Under the pieces are notes generated by a model that was not told the origin of the DNA, ran no database searches, and saw only the letters and a list, made by a program, of their open reading frames with translations. From Bacteroides sp. (GTDB lineage: Bacteria; Bacillota; Clostridia; Oscillospirales; Ruminococcaceae), in contig JAMPHV010000011.1 in the NCBI GenBank assembly GCA_023663265.1, positions 1 through 48,614 on the forward strand: a stretch of DNA of 48,614 nucleotides. Direction: 5' to 3'. The position numbers were made by a program, and so were the translations under genes. Numbering within the stretch: position 1 is the first letter of the stretch; every line of letters begins with the position of its first letter. Positions 9,085 to 17,930 of the stretch are shown one piece after another.

Positions 9085-9399
9085 ATGAATACTTTACACG
9101 TTAAAAAAGGCGACGAAGTAATGATTATCTCCGGCAAGGACAAAGGCAAAAAAGGCAAAGTGCTGGAAGTGTCCCCCTCCGAAGGCAAGGTAATCGTCGA
9201 AGGCAGAAATATGGTAACGAAGCACGTTAAGCCAAGAAGACAAGGCGAGCTCGGCGGCATCGTAAAGGCAGAGGGTCCTCTTTACGCCTGCAAGGTAATG
9301 CCCGTTTGCCCCAAGTGCAACAAGGCTACCAGAGTCGGACATAAGATCGACGGCGACAAAAAGGTAAGAGTTTGCAGGCACTGCGGTGCGGAACTCTAA
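9085..9399 (+). CDS. rplX: Ribosomal protein L24 (uL24), zinc-ribbon form
   Basis: 50S assembly initiator with a KOW domain at residues 6-33 (DEVMIISGKDKGKKGKVLEV). 104 aa. The C-terminal part has two cysteine pairs, CPKC (about 73-76) and CRHC (about 98-101), so this copy probably binds zinc; that is inference from spacing. 65 nt upstream of rplE. Confidence 0.96.
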   Translation: MNTLHVKKGDEVMIISGKDKGKKGKVLEVSPSEGKVIVEGRNMVTKHVKPRRQGELGGIVKAEGPLYACKVMPVCPKCNKATRVGHKIDGDKKVRVCRHCGAEL

Positions 9400-9464
9400 T
9401 GAACTTAGGCGGAGCGGCAGGATAAAGCAGCTTCCTGCTTCCGCCCGTAAGGAGAATGAAAAAT

Positions 9465-10004
9465 ATGTCAACAATGAAAACCTACTATAAGGAAAACGTT
9501 GCTCCCGCACTTTTCAAGAAGTTTGGCTACAAGAGCGTTATGCAGGTTCCGAAGCTTGACAAGATCGTTGTTAACGTAGCCTGCGGCGAAGCTAAGGACG
9601 ATCACAAGAAGGTTGACGCGATAATGGCGGACCTTTCCGCCATAACAGGTCAGAAGCCCGTCATCTGCAAGGCTAAGAAGGCCATCGCAAACTTCAAGCT
9701 TCGCGAGGGCAACATTATCGGCGTTAAGGTCACCCTGAGAGGCGAAGCCATGTACGAGTTTTTGGACCGTTTCTTTAACGTTGCACTGCCCCGCGTGCGC
9801 GACTTCAGAGGGATCAACCCCAACAGCTTTGACGGCAGAGGCAATTACAGCGTAGGCGTCAAGGAGCAGTTGATCTTCCCCGAGATCGATTACGAAAAGA
9901 TCGATCAGATTCGCGGAATGGATATCAACTTTGTGACCACAGCCAACACAGACGAGGAAGCGAGAGAGCTGCTGACCCTCATGGGCGCGCCCTTCTCCAA
10001 GTAA
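9465..10004 (+). CDS. rplE: Ribosomal protein L5 (uL5)
   Basis: Binds 5S rRNA in the central protuberance. The chosen start is the ATG at 9465, 10 nt after AAGGAG, giving 179 aa, the family length; an ATG at 9456 sits only 1 nt after the RBS and is less likely. The segments [20 protein letters not shown] and [18 protein letters not shown] are the L5 signature. Followed by the zinc-type S14 gene. Confidence 0.96.
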   Translation: MSTMKTYYKENVAPALFKKFGYKSVMQVPKLDKIVVNVACGEAKDDHKKVDAIMADLSAITGQKPVICKAKKAIANFKLREGNIIGVKVTLRGEAMYEFLDRFFNVALPRVRDFRGINPNSFDGRGNYSVGVKEQLIFPEIDYEKIDQIRGMDINFVTTANTDEEARELLTLMGAPFSK

Positions 10005-10021
10005 GAAAGGAAGCAATTCAA

Positions 10022-10207
10022 ATGGCAAAGAAATCAATGATTGCGAAGCAGCAGCGTCCTGCAAAGTTCTCCACAAGAGCTTATAACAGATGTAAGCTTT
10101 GCGGCAGACCTCATGCTTACCTCCGTAAGTATGGCATTTGCAGAATTTGCTTCAGAGAGCTTGCTTACAAGGGACAGATACCCGGAGTCAAGAAAGCAAG
10201 CTGGTAA
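10022..10207 (+). CDS. rpsN: Ribosomal protein S14, zinc-binding type Z
   Basis: Small-subunit head protein. 61 aa, the short C+ form. Cys24, Cys27, Cys40 and Cys43 (CKLC and CRIC) form the zinc site. [20 protein letters not shown] opens it. The longer zinc-free paralogue that some Firmicutes also carry is not in this window. Confidence 0.97.
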   Translation: MAKKSMIAKQQRPAKFSTRAYNRCKLCGRPHAYLRKYGICRICFRELAYKGQIPGVKKASW

Positions 10208-10238
10208 ATTTAAATAAGTAACAGGAGGACGCATAAAG

Positions 10239-10637
10239 ATGCAGATCACCGATACAATCGCAGATATGCTCACAAGAATACGCAATGCAAACTCTGCGAA
10301 GCACCCGTCTGTTGATATCCCCTGCTCCAACATGAAGAAGCAGATCGCGCAGATCCTTGTGGACGAAGGCTACATCAAGAATTTCCGCGTTATCGAGGAC
10401 AACAAGCAGGGCATCATCAGAATCACATTGAAATACACCGAAAATAAGCAGCAGGTCATTACGGGACTGCGCAGAGTCAGCAAGCCCGGTTTAAGAATTT
10501 ATTCAAACAGCAAGGATATGCCCAAGGTAATGAAGGGTCTCGGAATCGCGATCGTTTCCACCTCCAAGGGCGTTATGACCGACAGAGCGGCAAGAGCGGC
10601 TCACGTAGGCGGCGAAGTCCTTGCGTTTGTATGGTAA
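10239..10637 (+). CDS. rpsH: Ribosomal protein S8 (uS8)
   Basis: Binds helix 21 of 16S rRNA; in E. coli it represses the spc operon by binding near rplE. 132 aa. It opens [20 protein letters not shown] and has the C-terminal core [20 protein letters not shown], both diagnostic. RBS GGAGG. 13 nt before rplF. Confidence 0.97.
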   Translation: MQITDTIADMLTRIRNANSAKHPSVDIPCSNMKKQIAQILVDEGYIKNFRVIEDNKQGIIRITLKYTENKQQVITGLRRVSKPGLRIYSNSKDMPKVMKGLGIAIVSTSKGVMTDRAARAAHVGGEVLAFVW

Positions 10638-10650
10638 GGAGGAACAGGAT

Positions 10651-11196
10651 ATGTCAAGAATCGGAAGAAAGCCTATTGCTGTTCCTGCCGGCGTCGAGGT
10701 CAAGGTTGACGGCTGCGCGGTTACAGTAAAAGGACCCAAGGGCACTCTCACAAAGGAGTTCAAGCCTCAAATGACCGTAACGGTAGACGGAGCCGAGGTA
10801 CATGTTACCCGTCCCGACGATGAAGCGGAAAACCGTGCGCTCCACGGACTTACAAGAACCCTTATCGCCAATATGATCGAGGGCGTTACAAACGGATTTT
10901 CCAAGACCTTGGAGATCAATGGCGTCGGCTACAGATGTCAGAAGCAGGGCAAGGACCTGAATCTTACTCTCGGCTTCTCCCACCCCGTTGTAATATCCGA
11001 CACGGAGGATATCACCATTGAAGCTCCTCAGCCCAACCAGATCATTATCAAGGGCATCGACAAGCAGAAGGTCGGTCAGTTTGCGGCAGAGGTACGCGGC
11101 ATACGTCCTCCCGAGCCTTATAAGGGCAAGGGCATCAAGTACGCCGACGAGGTGATCCGCCGCAAGGAAGGCAAAGCCGCTAAGGGCAAGAAGTAA
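10651..11196 (+). CDS. rplF: Ribosomal protein L6 (uL6)
   Basis: Two-domain protein near the factor-binding site. 181 aa from the ATG at 10651 (after AAGGAGG), [17 protein letters not shown]. An upstream ATG at 10631 is out of frame, and one at 10621 in frame lies inside rpsH and lacks support. The C-terminal signature [19 protein letters not shown] is intact. Confidence 0.97.
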   Translation: MSRIGRKPIAVPAGVEVKVDGCAVTVKGPKGTLTKEFKPQMTVTVDGAEVHVTRPDDEAENRALHGLTRTLIANMIEGVTNGFSKTLEINGVGYRCQKQGKDLNLTLGFSHPVVISDTEDITIEAPQPNQIIIKGIDKQKVGQFAAEVRGIRPPEPYKGKGIKYADEVIRRKEGKAAKGKK

Positions 11197-11213
11197 GGGA
11201 GGCGTAAAAAAGA

Positions 11214-11573
11214 ATGAAAAAGATAATCGATAAAAAAGAAAACAGGATCAAGCGTCATAAGAGAGTCCGCGGTAAGATAAGCGGAACCTCCGCCTGCCCC
11301 CGTCTTAACGTTTTCCGTTCCGCAAAGCACATTTATGCCCAGCTTATCGATGATACGGCAGGCGTGACCCTTTGCTCCGCGTCCACAATGGATAAGGGCT
11401 TCGAGGGCTTCGGCGGCAACACGGAGGCAGCGAAAAAGATCGGTCTCACCCTTGCCGAAAGAGCAAAGGAAAAGGGAATAGCCGACGTAGTATTCGACCG
11501 TTCGGGCTATGTATATCACGGCAGAGTAGCGGCGCTCGCCGAGGGCGCTCGTGAAGGCGGACTGAATTTCTAA
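11214..11573 (+). CDS. rplR: Ribosomal protein L18 (uL18)
   Basis: 5S rRNA-binding protein of the central protuberance. 119 aa. The Arg/Lys-rich start [20 protein letters not shown] and the core [18 protein letters not shown] match the family, ending in GREGGLNF-like REGGLNF. RBS GGGAGG. Confidence 0.96.
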   Translation: MKKIIDKKENRIKRHKRVRGKISGTSACPRLNVFRSAKHIYAQLIDDTAGVTLCSASTMDKGFEGFGGNTEAAKKIGLTLAERAKEKGIADVVFDRSGYVYHGRVAALAEGAREGGLNF

Positions 11574-11589
11574 GAAGGAGGAAAAAACT

Positions 11590-12090
11590 TTGGCACTTAT
11601 AGACGCATCAAAACTGGAGCTTTCCGAAAAAGTCGTTGCCATTAACAGAGTAAGCAAGACCGTTCAGGGCGGACGCATTATGAAGTTCAGCGCGCTGGTC
11701 GTTGTAGGCGACGGAAACGGCATCGTAGGCTTTGGCATGGGTAAGTCAAACGAAGTTCCCGACGCTATCCGCAAGGGAATCGAGGACGCAAAGAAGAATC
11801 TTGTGAAGATATCTCTTAAGGGCACCACCATTCCCCATGAAGTGATCGGCAAGTTCGGCGCAGGCGCGGTTCTTATGAAGCCCGCCCCCGAAGGTACCGG
11901 CGTTATCGCCGGCGGTCCCGTTCGTTCCGTGATCGAAATGGCGGGAATAAAGAACATCAGAACAAAGTCTCTGCGTTCCAATAATCCCTGCAACGTGGTA
12001 AGAGCTACCATGGCAGGTTTGACATCTCTCAGAGATGCCGAGCAGGTTGCAGCATTAAGAGGCAAGACTGTTAAGGAAATCTTCAACTGA
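11590..12090 (+). CDS. rpsE: Ribosomal protein S5 (uS5), TTG start
   Basis: Helps unwind mRNA at the entry pore and control decoding fidelity. 166 aa from a TTG at 11590, 8 nt after AAGGAGG, giving [20 protein letters not shown]. The conserved [20 protein letters not shown] and [20 protein letters not shown] are present. 22 nt before rpmD. Confidence 0.96.
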   Translation: MALIDASKLELSEKVVAINRVSKTVQGGRIMKFSALVVVGDGNGIVGFGMGKSNEVPDAIRKGIEDAKKNLVKISLKGTTIPHEVIGKFGAGAVLMKPAPEGTGVIAGGPVRSVIEMAGIKNIRTKSLRSNNPCNVVRATMAGLTSLRDAEQVAALRGKTVKEIFN

Positions 12091-12112
12091 TCTTTTAAAG
12101 GAGAACATTGAA

Positions 12113-12289
12113 ATGGCAAAGAAAATAAAGCTTGTCAAGTCATTGATCGGCCGCAAGGACAGTCATATCGCCACGGCAAATTCCCTCGGTCTTCGCAAGA
12201 TAGGCGATACCACAGTCCAGCCCGACAATGCGGCAACTAACGGCAAAATCAAGACCATCGGCTACTTGCTTGAGGTCGCAGACGAATAA
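12113..12289 (+). CDS. rpmD: Ribosomal protein L30 (uL30)
   Basis: 58 aa, short but at family length. The ATG at 12113 follows AAAGGAG. It reads MAKKIKLVKSLIGRKDSHIA and continues with a conserved SLGLRKIGDTTVQPDN, ending in VADE and TAA at 12289. It stands between rpsE and rplO as in nearly all bacteria. The next 102 nt contain a branched inverted-repeat structure. Confidence 0.95.
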   Translation: MAKKIKLVKSLIGRKDSHIATANSLGLRKIGDTTVQPDNAATNGKIKTIGYLLEVADE

Positions 12290-12301
12290 TTTAGAATCAA
12301 G

Positions 12302-12370
12302 AGAGGTGCGAAGCGCGGACAATATCGGAGACATTGTTCGTATTCCTGCCCTAAAGCAAAGGGCGCCTCT
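12302..12370 (+). promoter_or_regulatory. Predicted three-helix RNA element between rpmD and rplO
   Basis: Closing helix 12302-12309 (AGAGGTGC) with 12363-12370 (GCGCCTCT). Inside it are an 8-bp helix 12316-12323 with 12333-12340 (CGGACAAT/ATTGTTCG, one G-U) and a short helix around 12349-12352/12360-12363. It ends just before the rplO RBS (GGAAAGGAG). No U-tract. A cis-acting RNA is plausible but unproven. Confidence 0.45.
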
Positions 12371-12391
12371 ATTGGAAAGGAGAGCTTATAA

Positions 12392-12838
12392 ATGAAGCTA
12401 CACGAATTATCCCCCGCACCCGGTTCCAACAGGGAAGTTAAGCGTATCGGACGCGGTCACGGTTCAGGCTGGGGCAAGACGTCCGGCAAGGGTCATAAGG
12501 GTCAGTGGGCTCGTTCGGGCGGCGGCGTTAAGCCGGGCTTCGAGGGCGGTCAGACCAAGCTTGCCATGCGTATCCCCAAGCGCGGATTCAACAACAAGAA
12601 TTTTGCTACCGTTTATGCTACAGTAAACGTATCGGACCTTGAAGCAAAGTTTGATAACGGCGCAGTGATCGATGAAGCGGCTATCGTAGAAGCAGGACTT
12701 CTCAAAAAGACCTTTGACGGCGTTAAGGTTCTCGGCAGAGGCGAGATCACCAAGTCATTGACAGTTAAGGCAGCCAAGTTTTCCGAGAGCGCAAGATCCA
12801 AGATTGAAAGCGCAGGCGGAAAGGCTGAGGTGATCTGA
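12392..12838 (+). CDS. rplO: Ribosomal protein L15 (uL15)
   Basis: Late-stage 50S assembly protein. 148 aa. The Gly/Arg-rich N terminus ([20 protein letters not shown]) and the signature about residues 105-140 are present. The TGA at its end overlaps the secY ATG (TGATG), suggesting coupling, as in many bacteria. Confidence 0.97.
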   Translation: MKLHELSPAPGSNREVKRIGRGHGSGWGKTSGKGHKGQWARSGGGVKPGFEGGQTKLAMRIPKRGFNNKNFATVYATVNVSDLEAKFDNGAVIDEAAIVEAGLLKKTFDGVKVLGRGEITKSLTVKAAKFSESARSKIESAGGKAEVI

Positions 12839-14148
12839 TGTTTGAAGTTTTCCGAAACGCTTGGAAGCTTCCCGATTTGCGGAAAAAAATATTTTATACT
12901 CTGCTGATAATTCTGATATTCCGTTTGGGAGCAAGTATATTCGTTCCCTTTTTGGATACCGATAAAATTTCAACGGTATTGGGAATGGACAACGGCAACG
13001 GAAGTCTGTTTTCCTACTGGGATCAGATGACAGGCGGCTCCTTAAGCAACGGCACCCTGTTCGCAATGTCCATTACTCCCTATATCAACGCCTCGATCAT
13101 CATTCAGCTCCTTACAGTGGCAATCAAACCGCTGGAGCGTTTGGCAAAAGAGGGCGACGAGGGCAGAAAAAAGATCAACAGGATCAACAAGTTCGTTGCG
13201 CTGGGCTTGGCGATTTTCCAGGCTGTGGCGTTCTATATCACGCTTCGCAACGGCGGAGTCGTGCATTATACGGACGGCTTTGAGGGAGTGCTTGCGGCTG
13301 TCGCCATCGTAGGCTGCTTTGTGGCGGGCGCTTCTCTTATCATCTGGCTGGGCGATCAGATCAGCGAAAAGGGTATAGGAAACGGTATTTCCATGATACT
13401 CTTCGCGGGTATCGTTTCGCGTATTCCGAGCGACGTTATCGGCTTGTTCAGAACTATACAGACAGATATCAAAAACGCGATCTTCGTTCCGATCATCCTT
13501 GTAATATACGTTGCAATGATAACGCTGGTCGTTCTTATGACCAACGCGGAAAGAAAGATCCCCGTTCAGTACGCCAAGCGCGTTGTGGGAAGAAAAATGT
13601 ACGGCGGTCAGTCCTCCTACATTCCCATAAAGGTAGCGATGTCGGGCGTTATGCCTATCATCTTCGCGATGTCCATTATGTCTCTTCCCTCGACCATTTG
13701 CTTCTTCTTCGGTATCAACGGCGACGGCACCAGCGGTCATAACTTCTGGGAGGGCTTCGTAAGACTGTTCAGCACCTCAAGCTGGCTTTACGCGGTTCTT
13801 TACTTCCTCCTTATAATCGGCTTTAACTACTTCTACGTAGCTATCCAGTATAACCCGATACAGATCGCCAACGACCTTAAGAAGAACAACGGCGCTATCC
13901 CCGGCTACAGACCCGGACAGCCTACGGCGGACTTTATCAACAACTCGCTGTCGAAGATCACCCTTATCGGCGCTATCTTCCTCGGCTTCATAGCAATTTT
14001 CCCGATCATTTTCCAGAACATCAGCGGTATCCAGGGACTTTCTCTCGGCGGCACGACCATTCTTATCGTGGTAGGCGTTTCGCTCGAGACCGTGCGTTCG
14101 CTGGAAAGCCAAATGATGATGCGTCATCACAAGGGATTCCTGGAATAA
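12838..14148 (+). CDS. secY: Preprotein translocase channel subunit SecY
   Basis: Pore-forming subunit of the Sec translocon in the plasma membrane; with SecE, SecG and SecA it exports the signal-peptide proteins encoded at both ends of this window. 436 aa with ten hydrophobic segments, standard. Signatures: GGSLSNGTLFAMSITPYINA near residue 70, LIIWLGDQISEKGIGNGISM near 170, and RRVVG-type QYAKRVVGRKMYGGQSSYIP near 245. It starts on the last base of rplO's stop. Confidence 0.97.
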   Translation: MFEVFRNAWKLPDLRKKIFYTLLIILIFRLGASIFVPFLDTDKISTVLGMDNGNGSLFSYWDQMTGGSLSNGTLFAMSITPYINASIIIQLLTVAIKPLERLAKEGDEGRKKINRINKFVALGLAIFQAVAFYITLRNGGVVHYTDGFEGVLAAVAIVGCFVAGASLIIWLGDQISEKGIGNGISMILFAGIVSRIPSDVIGLFRTIQTDIKNAIFVPIILVIYVAMITLVVLMTNAERKIPVQYAKRVVGRKMYGGQSSYIPIKVAMSGVMPIIFAMSIMSLPSTICFFFGINGDGTSGHNFWEGFVRLFSTSSWLYAVLYFLLIIGFNYFYVAIQYNPIQIANDLKKNNGAIPGYRPGQPTADFINNSLSKITLIGAIFLGFIAIFPIIFQNISGIQGLSLGGTTILIVVGVSLETVRSLESQMMMRHHKGFLE

Positions 14149-14173
14149 ACAGTTTTAAAAGGAGTATTGCATT

Positions 14174-14806
14174 ATGAATCTTATATTTTTGGGCGCGCCC
14201 GGCGCAGGCAAGGGCACGCAGGCGGAGATCGTATGCGACAAGCTCGGTATTCCCGCCATCTCTACGGGCAATATGCTGCGTGAAGCCGTAAAGAACGGCA
14301 CTCCCGCGGGTCTTGCCGCAAAGGAACACATGGATAAGGGCGATTTGGTCCCCGACGATATCGTTATAGGTATCTTAAAGGACAGAATCGCACAGGACGA
14401 CTGCAAAAATGGCTTTATCCTCGACGGCTTCCCCAGAACGGTGGAGCAGGCGGAGACTCTCGAAGAAATGGGAGTAAAGATCGATAAGGTCATCGAAATA
14501 AGCGTTCCCGATGAAAAAATAATTGCGCGTATGTCGGGCAGAAGAGTCTGCGAGGGCTGCGGCGCCTCCTATCATTTGGAGCACAAGCCTACAAAGGTCG
14601 AGGGCGTTTGCGACGCCTGCGGCGCAAAGGTGGTCCAGCGCGCAGACGACAAGCCCGAGACGGTTTTGTCCAGATTGGAGACCTACCGCGAAAAGACAGC
14701 CCCGTTAAAGGGCTATTACGAGAACAAGGGCGTGCTTGTAACGGTTAACGGGCAGAACGAGATAGCCGATACCGCTAAGCTCACCTTGGCGGCGATCGAG
14801 GGATAA
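14174..14806 (+). CDS. adk: Adenylate kinase, zinc-lid form
   Basis: Cytoplasmic enzyme converting ATP + AMP to 2 ADP. 210 aa. The P-loop GAPGAGKGTQ is at residues 7-16, the AMP-binding DGFPRT at 84-89. The lid carries Cys126, Cys129, Cys146 and Cys149 (CEGC and CDAC), the structural zinc site of Gram-positive adenylate kinases. The secY-adk-map order is the classic spc-operon end. The map ATG follows one base after the stop. Confidence 0.97.
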   Translation: MNLIFLGAPGAGKGTQAEIVCDKLGIPAISTGNMLREAVKNGTPAGLAAKEHMDKGDLVPDDIVIGILKDRIAQDDCKNGFILDGFPRTVEQAETLEEMGVKIDKVIEISVPDEKIIARMSGRRVCEGCGASYHLEHKPTKVEGVCDACGAKVVQRADDKPETVLSRLETYREKTAPLKGYYENKGVLVTVNGQNEIADTAKLTLAAIEG

Positions 14807-14807
14807 A

Positions 14808-15563
14808 ATGATACAGGTAAAATCCGTTAAGGAGATTCCAAAGATGATAAAGGCGGGCGAGCTTGCGGCGCAGGCGCTGGAGCTTGCGGGCAAAAACGCC
14901 GCGGCGGGGATCTCCACATGGGAGCTGGACAGGATCGTTAACGATTTCATTGTTTCTAAGGGCGGGCACTCCCCCTGTAAGGGCTACGGCGGATTCCCGG
15001 GACACAACTGTTTTTCGGTAAACGAGGAGCTTATTCATGGGATACCCTCAAAGAAAAAAATTCTTAAAGAGGGGGATATAATTTCCTGCGACATAGTCGC
15101 CGAGCTGGACGGTTATATGGGCGACAACACCAGGACCTTCCGTATCGGAGCCGTAAGCGATGAAACGGAAAGACTGCTTCGGATCACCGAGGAGGCTCTT
15201 TACAAGGGTATCGAGCAGGCGGTCAAGGGAAACAGAGTAGGCGATATAAGCAATGCTGTTCAGACGCACGTTGAGGGCGCGGGCTACTGCGTCGTCAAGA
15301 AATACATCGGTCACGGCGTGGGTCGGGAAATGCACGAGGACCCCGAGGTCCCGAATTTCGGAAAACCCGGAAGAGGTCCGAGGCTGATCCCGGGTATGAC
15401 TATCGCTATTGAGCCAATGGTAAATCAAAGCACCGAAAAGGTCAACATCTTAAGCGACAACTGGACGGTGGTGGAGGGCAACGGAAAAATGTCCGCTCAC
15501 TTTGAGCATACTATTTTGATAACCGAAGGCAAGCCGATGATTTTAACGCTGACAAGCCATTGA
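14808..15563 (+). CDS. map: Methionine aminopeptidase type I
   Basis: Removes the N-terminal Met from nascent proteins. 251 aa. Metal ligands expected by family are seen: Asp95 and Asp106 (CDIVAELDGYMGD), the His in GHGVGREMHEDP, and the Glu residues in IAIEPMVN and SAHFEHTILITE; His78 lies in HGIP. Spaced one base from adk and with only a weak RBS, so it may be coupled to adk. 30 nt before the KOW gene. Confidence 0.96.
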   Translation: MIQVKSVKEIPKMIKAGELAAQALELAGKNAAAGISTWELDRIVNDFIVSKGGHSPCKGYGGFPGHNCFSVNEELIHGIPSKKKILKEGDIISCDIVAELDGYMGDNTRTFRIGAVSDETERLLRITEEALYKGIEQAVKGNRVGDISNAVQTHVEGAGYCVVKKYIGHGVGREMHEDPEVPNFGKPGRGPRLIPGMTIAIEPMVNQSTEKVNILSDNWTVVEGNGKMSAHFEHTILITEGKPMILTLTSH

Positions 15564-15593
15564 CAAAGCCGAAATTTACGGTAACTTGAATTT

Positions 15594-15854
15594 ATGGAGT
15601 TTAAAACAGGATACGTGGTCATCAGCAGGGCGGGACGCGACAAGGGCTATTTTATGGCAGTGGTCGGAGTTGACGAGGAAAAGGATATCGTTATCGTCGC
15701 CGACGGAAAGGAACGTCCTCTTGACAGACCGAAACGAAAAAATCCCAAGCATCTGCAAAAAACCGATTATACGATAGATTTGGAGCAGATGACGGATAAA
15801 AAGCTGAGAACGTTTCTCAGAGGATTATCCGAAAAAACATCGCCATGGAAATGA
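15594..15854 (+). CDS. KOW-domain RNA-binding protein (L14e/L6e/L27e-like)
   Basis: 86 aa basic protein. The KOW-like beta-barrel is at residues 5-45 (KTGYVVISRAGRDKGYFMAV), followed by a Lys/Arg-rich stretch RPKRKNPKHLQKTDY. Genes of this kind sit between map and infA in many Clostridia and resemble archaeal/eukaryotic L14e. A ribosome-associated role is likely but not established from the sequence. The RBS is poor; no gene symbol is given. Confidence 0.85.
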   Translation: MEFKTGYVVISRAGRDKGYFMAVVGVDEEKDIVIVADGKERPLDRPKRKNPKHLQKTDYTIDLEQMTDKKLRTFLRGLSEKTSPWK

Positions 15855-15903
15855 TCAAGCCGCTGAGCATTCGCAAAAAACGGCAAAATTTTTAAAGGAA
15901 ATA

Positions 15904-15912
15904 TGTTATAAT
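15904..15912 (+). promoter_or_regulatory. Extended -10 promoter upstream of infA
   Basis: TG-T-TATAAT at 15904-15912, an extended -10 element with no good -35. It lies in a 126-nt gap, about 70 nt before infA, so infA and downstream genes may also be transcribed independently of the main promoter. Confidence 0.5.
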
Positions 15913-15980
15913 GAATAACAATAAATTCTTTAAACCGACCAAGGCGGCTGAAATAACCCAATGAAAGGAATGATCATAAC

Positions 15981-16199
15981 TTGTCCAAAGAAGATGTAAT
16001 CGAAGTGGAAGGCATAATACAGGAAGCGTTGCCCAACGCAATGTTTAATGTCAAGCTCTCCAACGGTCACGTTATTCTGGCTCATGTAAGCGGTAAGCTG
16101 CGTATGAATTATATTCGTATTCTCCCCGGCGACAAGGTAACGGTTGAAATGTCACCTTACGATCTGACCAAGGGAAGAATTACATGGAGAGCCAAGTAG
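15981..16199 (+). CDS. infA: Translation initiation factor IF-1, TTG start
   Basis: OB-fold protein that occupies the A site during initiation. 72 aa, family length. The start is TTG at 15981 after [30 protein letters not shown]. The core [20 protein letters not shown] and [19 protein letters not shown] are complete. Third gene in the window with a TTG start; in E. coli infA itself starts with ATG. Confidence 0.97.
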   Translation: MSKEDVIEVEGIIQEALPNAMFNVKLSNGHVILAHVSGKLRMNYIRILPGDKVTVEMSPYDLTKGRITWRAK

Positions 16200-16253
16200 G
16201 AACAATCGTTCCGAAACGCAAGACCGTTGTATGTCAGAAAGGAAGATCAGGAA

Positions 16254-16367
16254 ATGAAAGTAAGACCTTCAGTAAAGCCTATGTGCGACAAGTGCAAGGT
16301 AATCAAGCGCAAGGGCAGGGTCATGGTAATCTGTAAGGACCCCAAGCATAAGCAAAGACAGGGCTGA
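16254..16367 (+). CDS. rpmJ: Ribosomal protein L36 (bL36), zinc-binding
   Basis: 37 aa, [20 protein letters not shown]. Zinc ligands Cys11, Cys14, Cys27 and His32 are present. It lies between infA and rpsM, the usual place; the RBS is GGAAGATCAGG-like and the ATG is at 16254. Confidence 0.96.
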   Translation: MKVRPSVKPMCDKCKVIKRKGRVMVICKDPKHKQRQG

Positions 16368-16384
16368 GCTGCCCGTGATTAAAC

Positions 16385-16403
16385 GAAGGAGAAAGGCTCC
16401 TTC
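16385..16403 (+). promoter_or_regulatory. Hairpin upstream of rpsM
   Basis: GAAGGAG (16385-16391) pairs with CTCCTTC (16397-16403), loop AAAGG. It contains an RBS-like GGAG that would be hidden, with the functional GGAAAGGAAAGG following. Role unknown. Confidence 0.35.
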
Positions 16404-16426
16404 ATTGGAAAGGAAAGGTTTAAAGT

Positions 16427-16795
16427 ATGGCAAGAATTGCTGGTGTGGATCTGCCTAAGGAAAAGCGCGTTGAGATCGGCTTGACCTATGTGTACGGTAT
16501 CGGCAGAAAATCCGCAAATGACATTCTCGCAGCGGCAGGCGTTGACCCCAACGTTCGCGTAAAGGACTTGACCGAGGATCAGGAAGCAAAGATCCGCGAG
16601 GTCATCGACGCAAACTACCGCGTGGAGGGCGACCTTCGCCGTGAGGTCGCGCTGAACATCAAGCGTTTGGTCGAGATAAACTGCTATCGCGGCGTTCGTC
16701 ATCGCAAGGGTCTCCCCGTAAGAGGTCAGAGGACCAAGACCAACGCAAGAACACGCAAGGGACCCGCAAAAACCATCGCTAACAAGAAGAAGTAA
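16427..16795 (+). CDS. rpsM: Ribosomal protein S13 (uS13)
   Basis: Contacts P-site tRNA and the 50S (bridges B1a/B1b). 122 aa. It opens [20 protein letters not shown] and ends with the basic tail [19 protein letters not shown]. First alpha-operon r-protein after rpmJ. 24 nt before rpsK. Confidence 0.97.
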   Translation: MARIAGVDLPKEKRVEIGLTYVYGIGRKSANDILAAAGVDPNVRVKDLTEDQEAKIREVIDANYRVEGDLRREVALNIKRLVEINCYRGVRHRKGLPVRGQRTKTNARTRKGPAKTIANKKK

Positions 16796-16819
16796 TTATT
16801 ACAGAAAGGAAGCTAATAC

Positions 16820-17224
16820 ATGGCAGGCAACAAAGCTAATGTTAAAAAGGCAGGACTTCGCCGCCGCGACCGCAAGAACATCGAAAACGGCTCCGCGCAT
16901 ATCCAGTCCACTTTTAACAATACGATCGTTACTATCACCGACCTTCAGGGCAACACCCTTTCATGGGCAAGCGCGGGCGGACTTGGTTTCAGAGGCAACA
17001 GAAAGTCCACTCCCTTCGCTGCGCAGTCTGCGGCTGAAACAGCGGCAAAGGCGGCTATGGTTCACGGCTTGAAGACCGTCGAGGTTTACGTCAAGGGACC
17101 CGGCGCAGGACGTGAAGCGGCTATCAGAGCGCTTTCCGCGGCAGGTCTTGAGGTGAGAATGATCAAGGATGTGACACCCATTCCTCATAACGGCTGCCGT
17201 CCTCCCAAGAGAAGACGCGTATAG
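16820..17224 (+). CDS. rpsK: Ribosomal protein S11 (uS11)
   Basis: Platform protein near the E site. 134 aa. [20 protein letters not shown] and the C-terminal [19 protein letters not shown] are the family signature; the asparagine of HNGCRPPK is the residue that is isomerised in some bacteria. 109 nt of structured sequence follow before rpsD. Confidence 0.97.
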   Translation: MAGNKANVKKAGLRRRDRKNIENGSAHIQSTFNNTIVTITDLQGNTLSWASAGGLGFRGNRKSTPFAAQSAAETAAKAAMVHGLKTVEVYVKGPGAGREAAIRALSAAGLEVRMIKDVTPIPHNGCRPPKRRRV

Positions 17225-17229
17225 CTTGA

Positions 17230-17311
17230 CCGAGCGTCGTTGCTCGGCGTCGGAACAGGGATTCCGATACAACATCAATAAACGTCGGGAAGCCGATCGC
17301 TCGGTTTCCCC
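17230..17311 (+). promoter_or_regulatory. Three hairpins in the rpsK-rpsD gap (candidate S4 leader)
   Basis: CCGAGC/GCTCGG (17230-17247), CGGAA/TTCCG (17251-17266), and GGGAA plus CCGA against TCGG plus TTCCC (17287-17310). They fill the gap up to the rpsD RBS (GAGAGAAAGGA). S4 binds mRNA structures to repress r-protein genes in E. coli and B. subtilis, but identity with a known S4 leader is not demonstrated here. Confidence 0.4.
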
Positions 17312-17333
17312 GAGAGAAAGGAAATTTTTAATA

Positions 17334-17930
17334 ATGGCAGTAGATAGAACACCTGTGCTTAAGAGATGCAAGGCACTGGGAATAAGCCCCGCGGTTTTGG
17401 GCTACAGCAAGGAAACAACGAGAAAGGGCAACGGAAATCCCCGCAAGAAGGTTTCCGAGTACGGAATGCAGCTTAAGGAAAAGCAGAAGCTGAAATTCAT
17501 TTACGGCGTTCTTGAAAAGCAGTTCCATCATTATTATGAAACGGCTATCAAGGAAGAGGGCGTTGCGGGCGAAAACCTCATAAAGCTCCTCGAATCCCGT
17601 CTTGATAACGTCGTATTCAGAATGGGACTCGCAATAACCCGCCGTGAATCCCGTCAGCTCGTAGGTCACGGTCATTTCACCGTAAACGGCAAGAGAGTTG
17701 ACATTCCCTCCTACAGAGTAAAAGCGGGCGACGTTATCGCGCTTTCCGAGAAGAGCAAGAAGAGCCCTAAGTTTGCACAAATTACGGAAGCTACCAACGG
17801 CAGACTTATTCCCGTTTGGCTGGATGTAAACAAGGAAGCGTCCAGCGCAGTTGTTACACGTCTTCCTCAGAGAGACGAGCTCGACTTTGAGATCGAAGAG
17901 CAGCTCGTAATCGAATTGTATTCTAAATAA
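17334..17930 (+). CDS. rpsD: Ribosomal protein S4 (uS4)
   Basis: Primary 16S-binding protein nucleating the body of the 30S; often an autoregulator. 198 aa from the ATG at 17334 after GAAAGGAAA (MAVDRTPVLKRCKALGISPA); a longer in-frame start at 17226 has no RBS and would cover the hairpin region. No CxxC zinc site at the N terminus, so a zinc-free form. The S4 domain is at about 90-150 (LESRLDNVVFRMGLAITRRE, RQLVGHGHFTVNGKRVDIPS). Confidence 0.96.
   Translation: MAVDRTPVLKRCKALGISPAVLGYSKETTRKGNGNPRKKVSEYGMQLKEKQKLKFIYGVLEKQFHHYYETAIKEEGVAGENLIKLLESRLDNVVFRMGLAITRRESRQLVGHGHFTVNGKRVDIPSYRVKAGDVIALSEKSKKSPKFAQITEATNGRLIPVWLDVNKEASSAVVTRLPQRDELDFEIEEQLVIELYSK

Noticed and set aside
15911-15964. 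17-codon frame [17 protein letters not shown] just before infA
   Set aside because: Its ATG overlaps the extended -10 TATAAT, so it would lie before the transcript start; no RBS. Probably chance.
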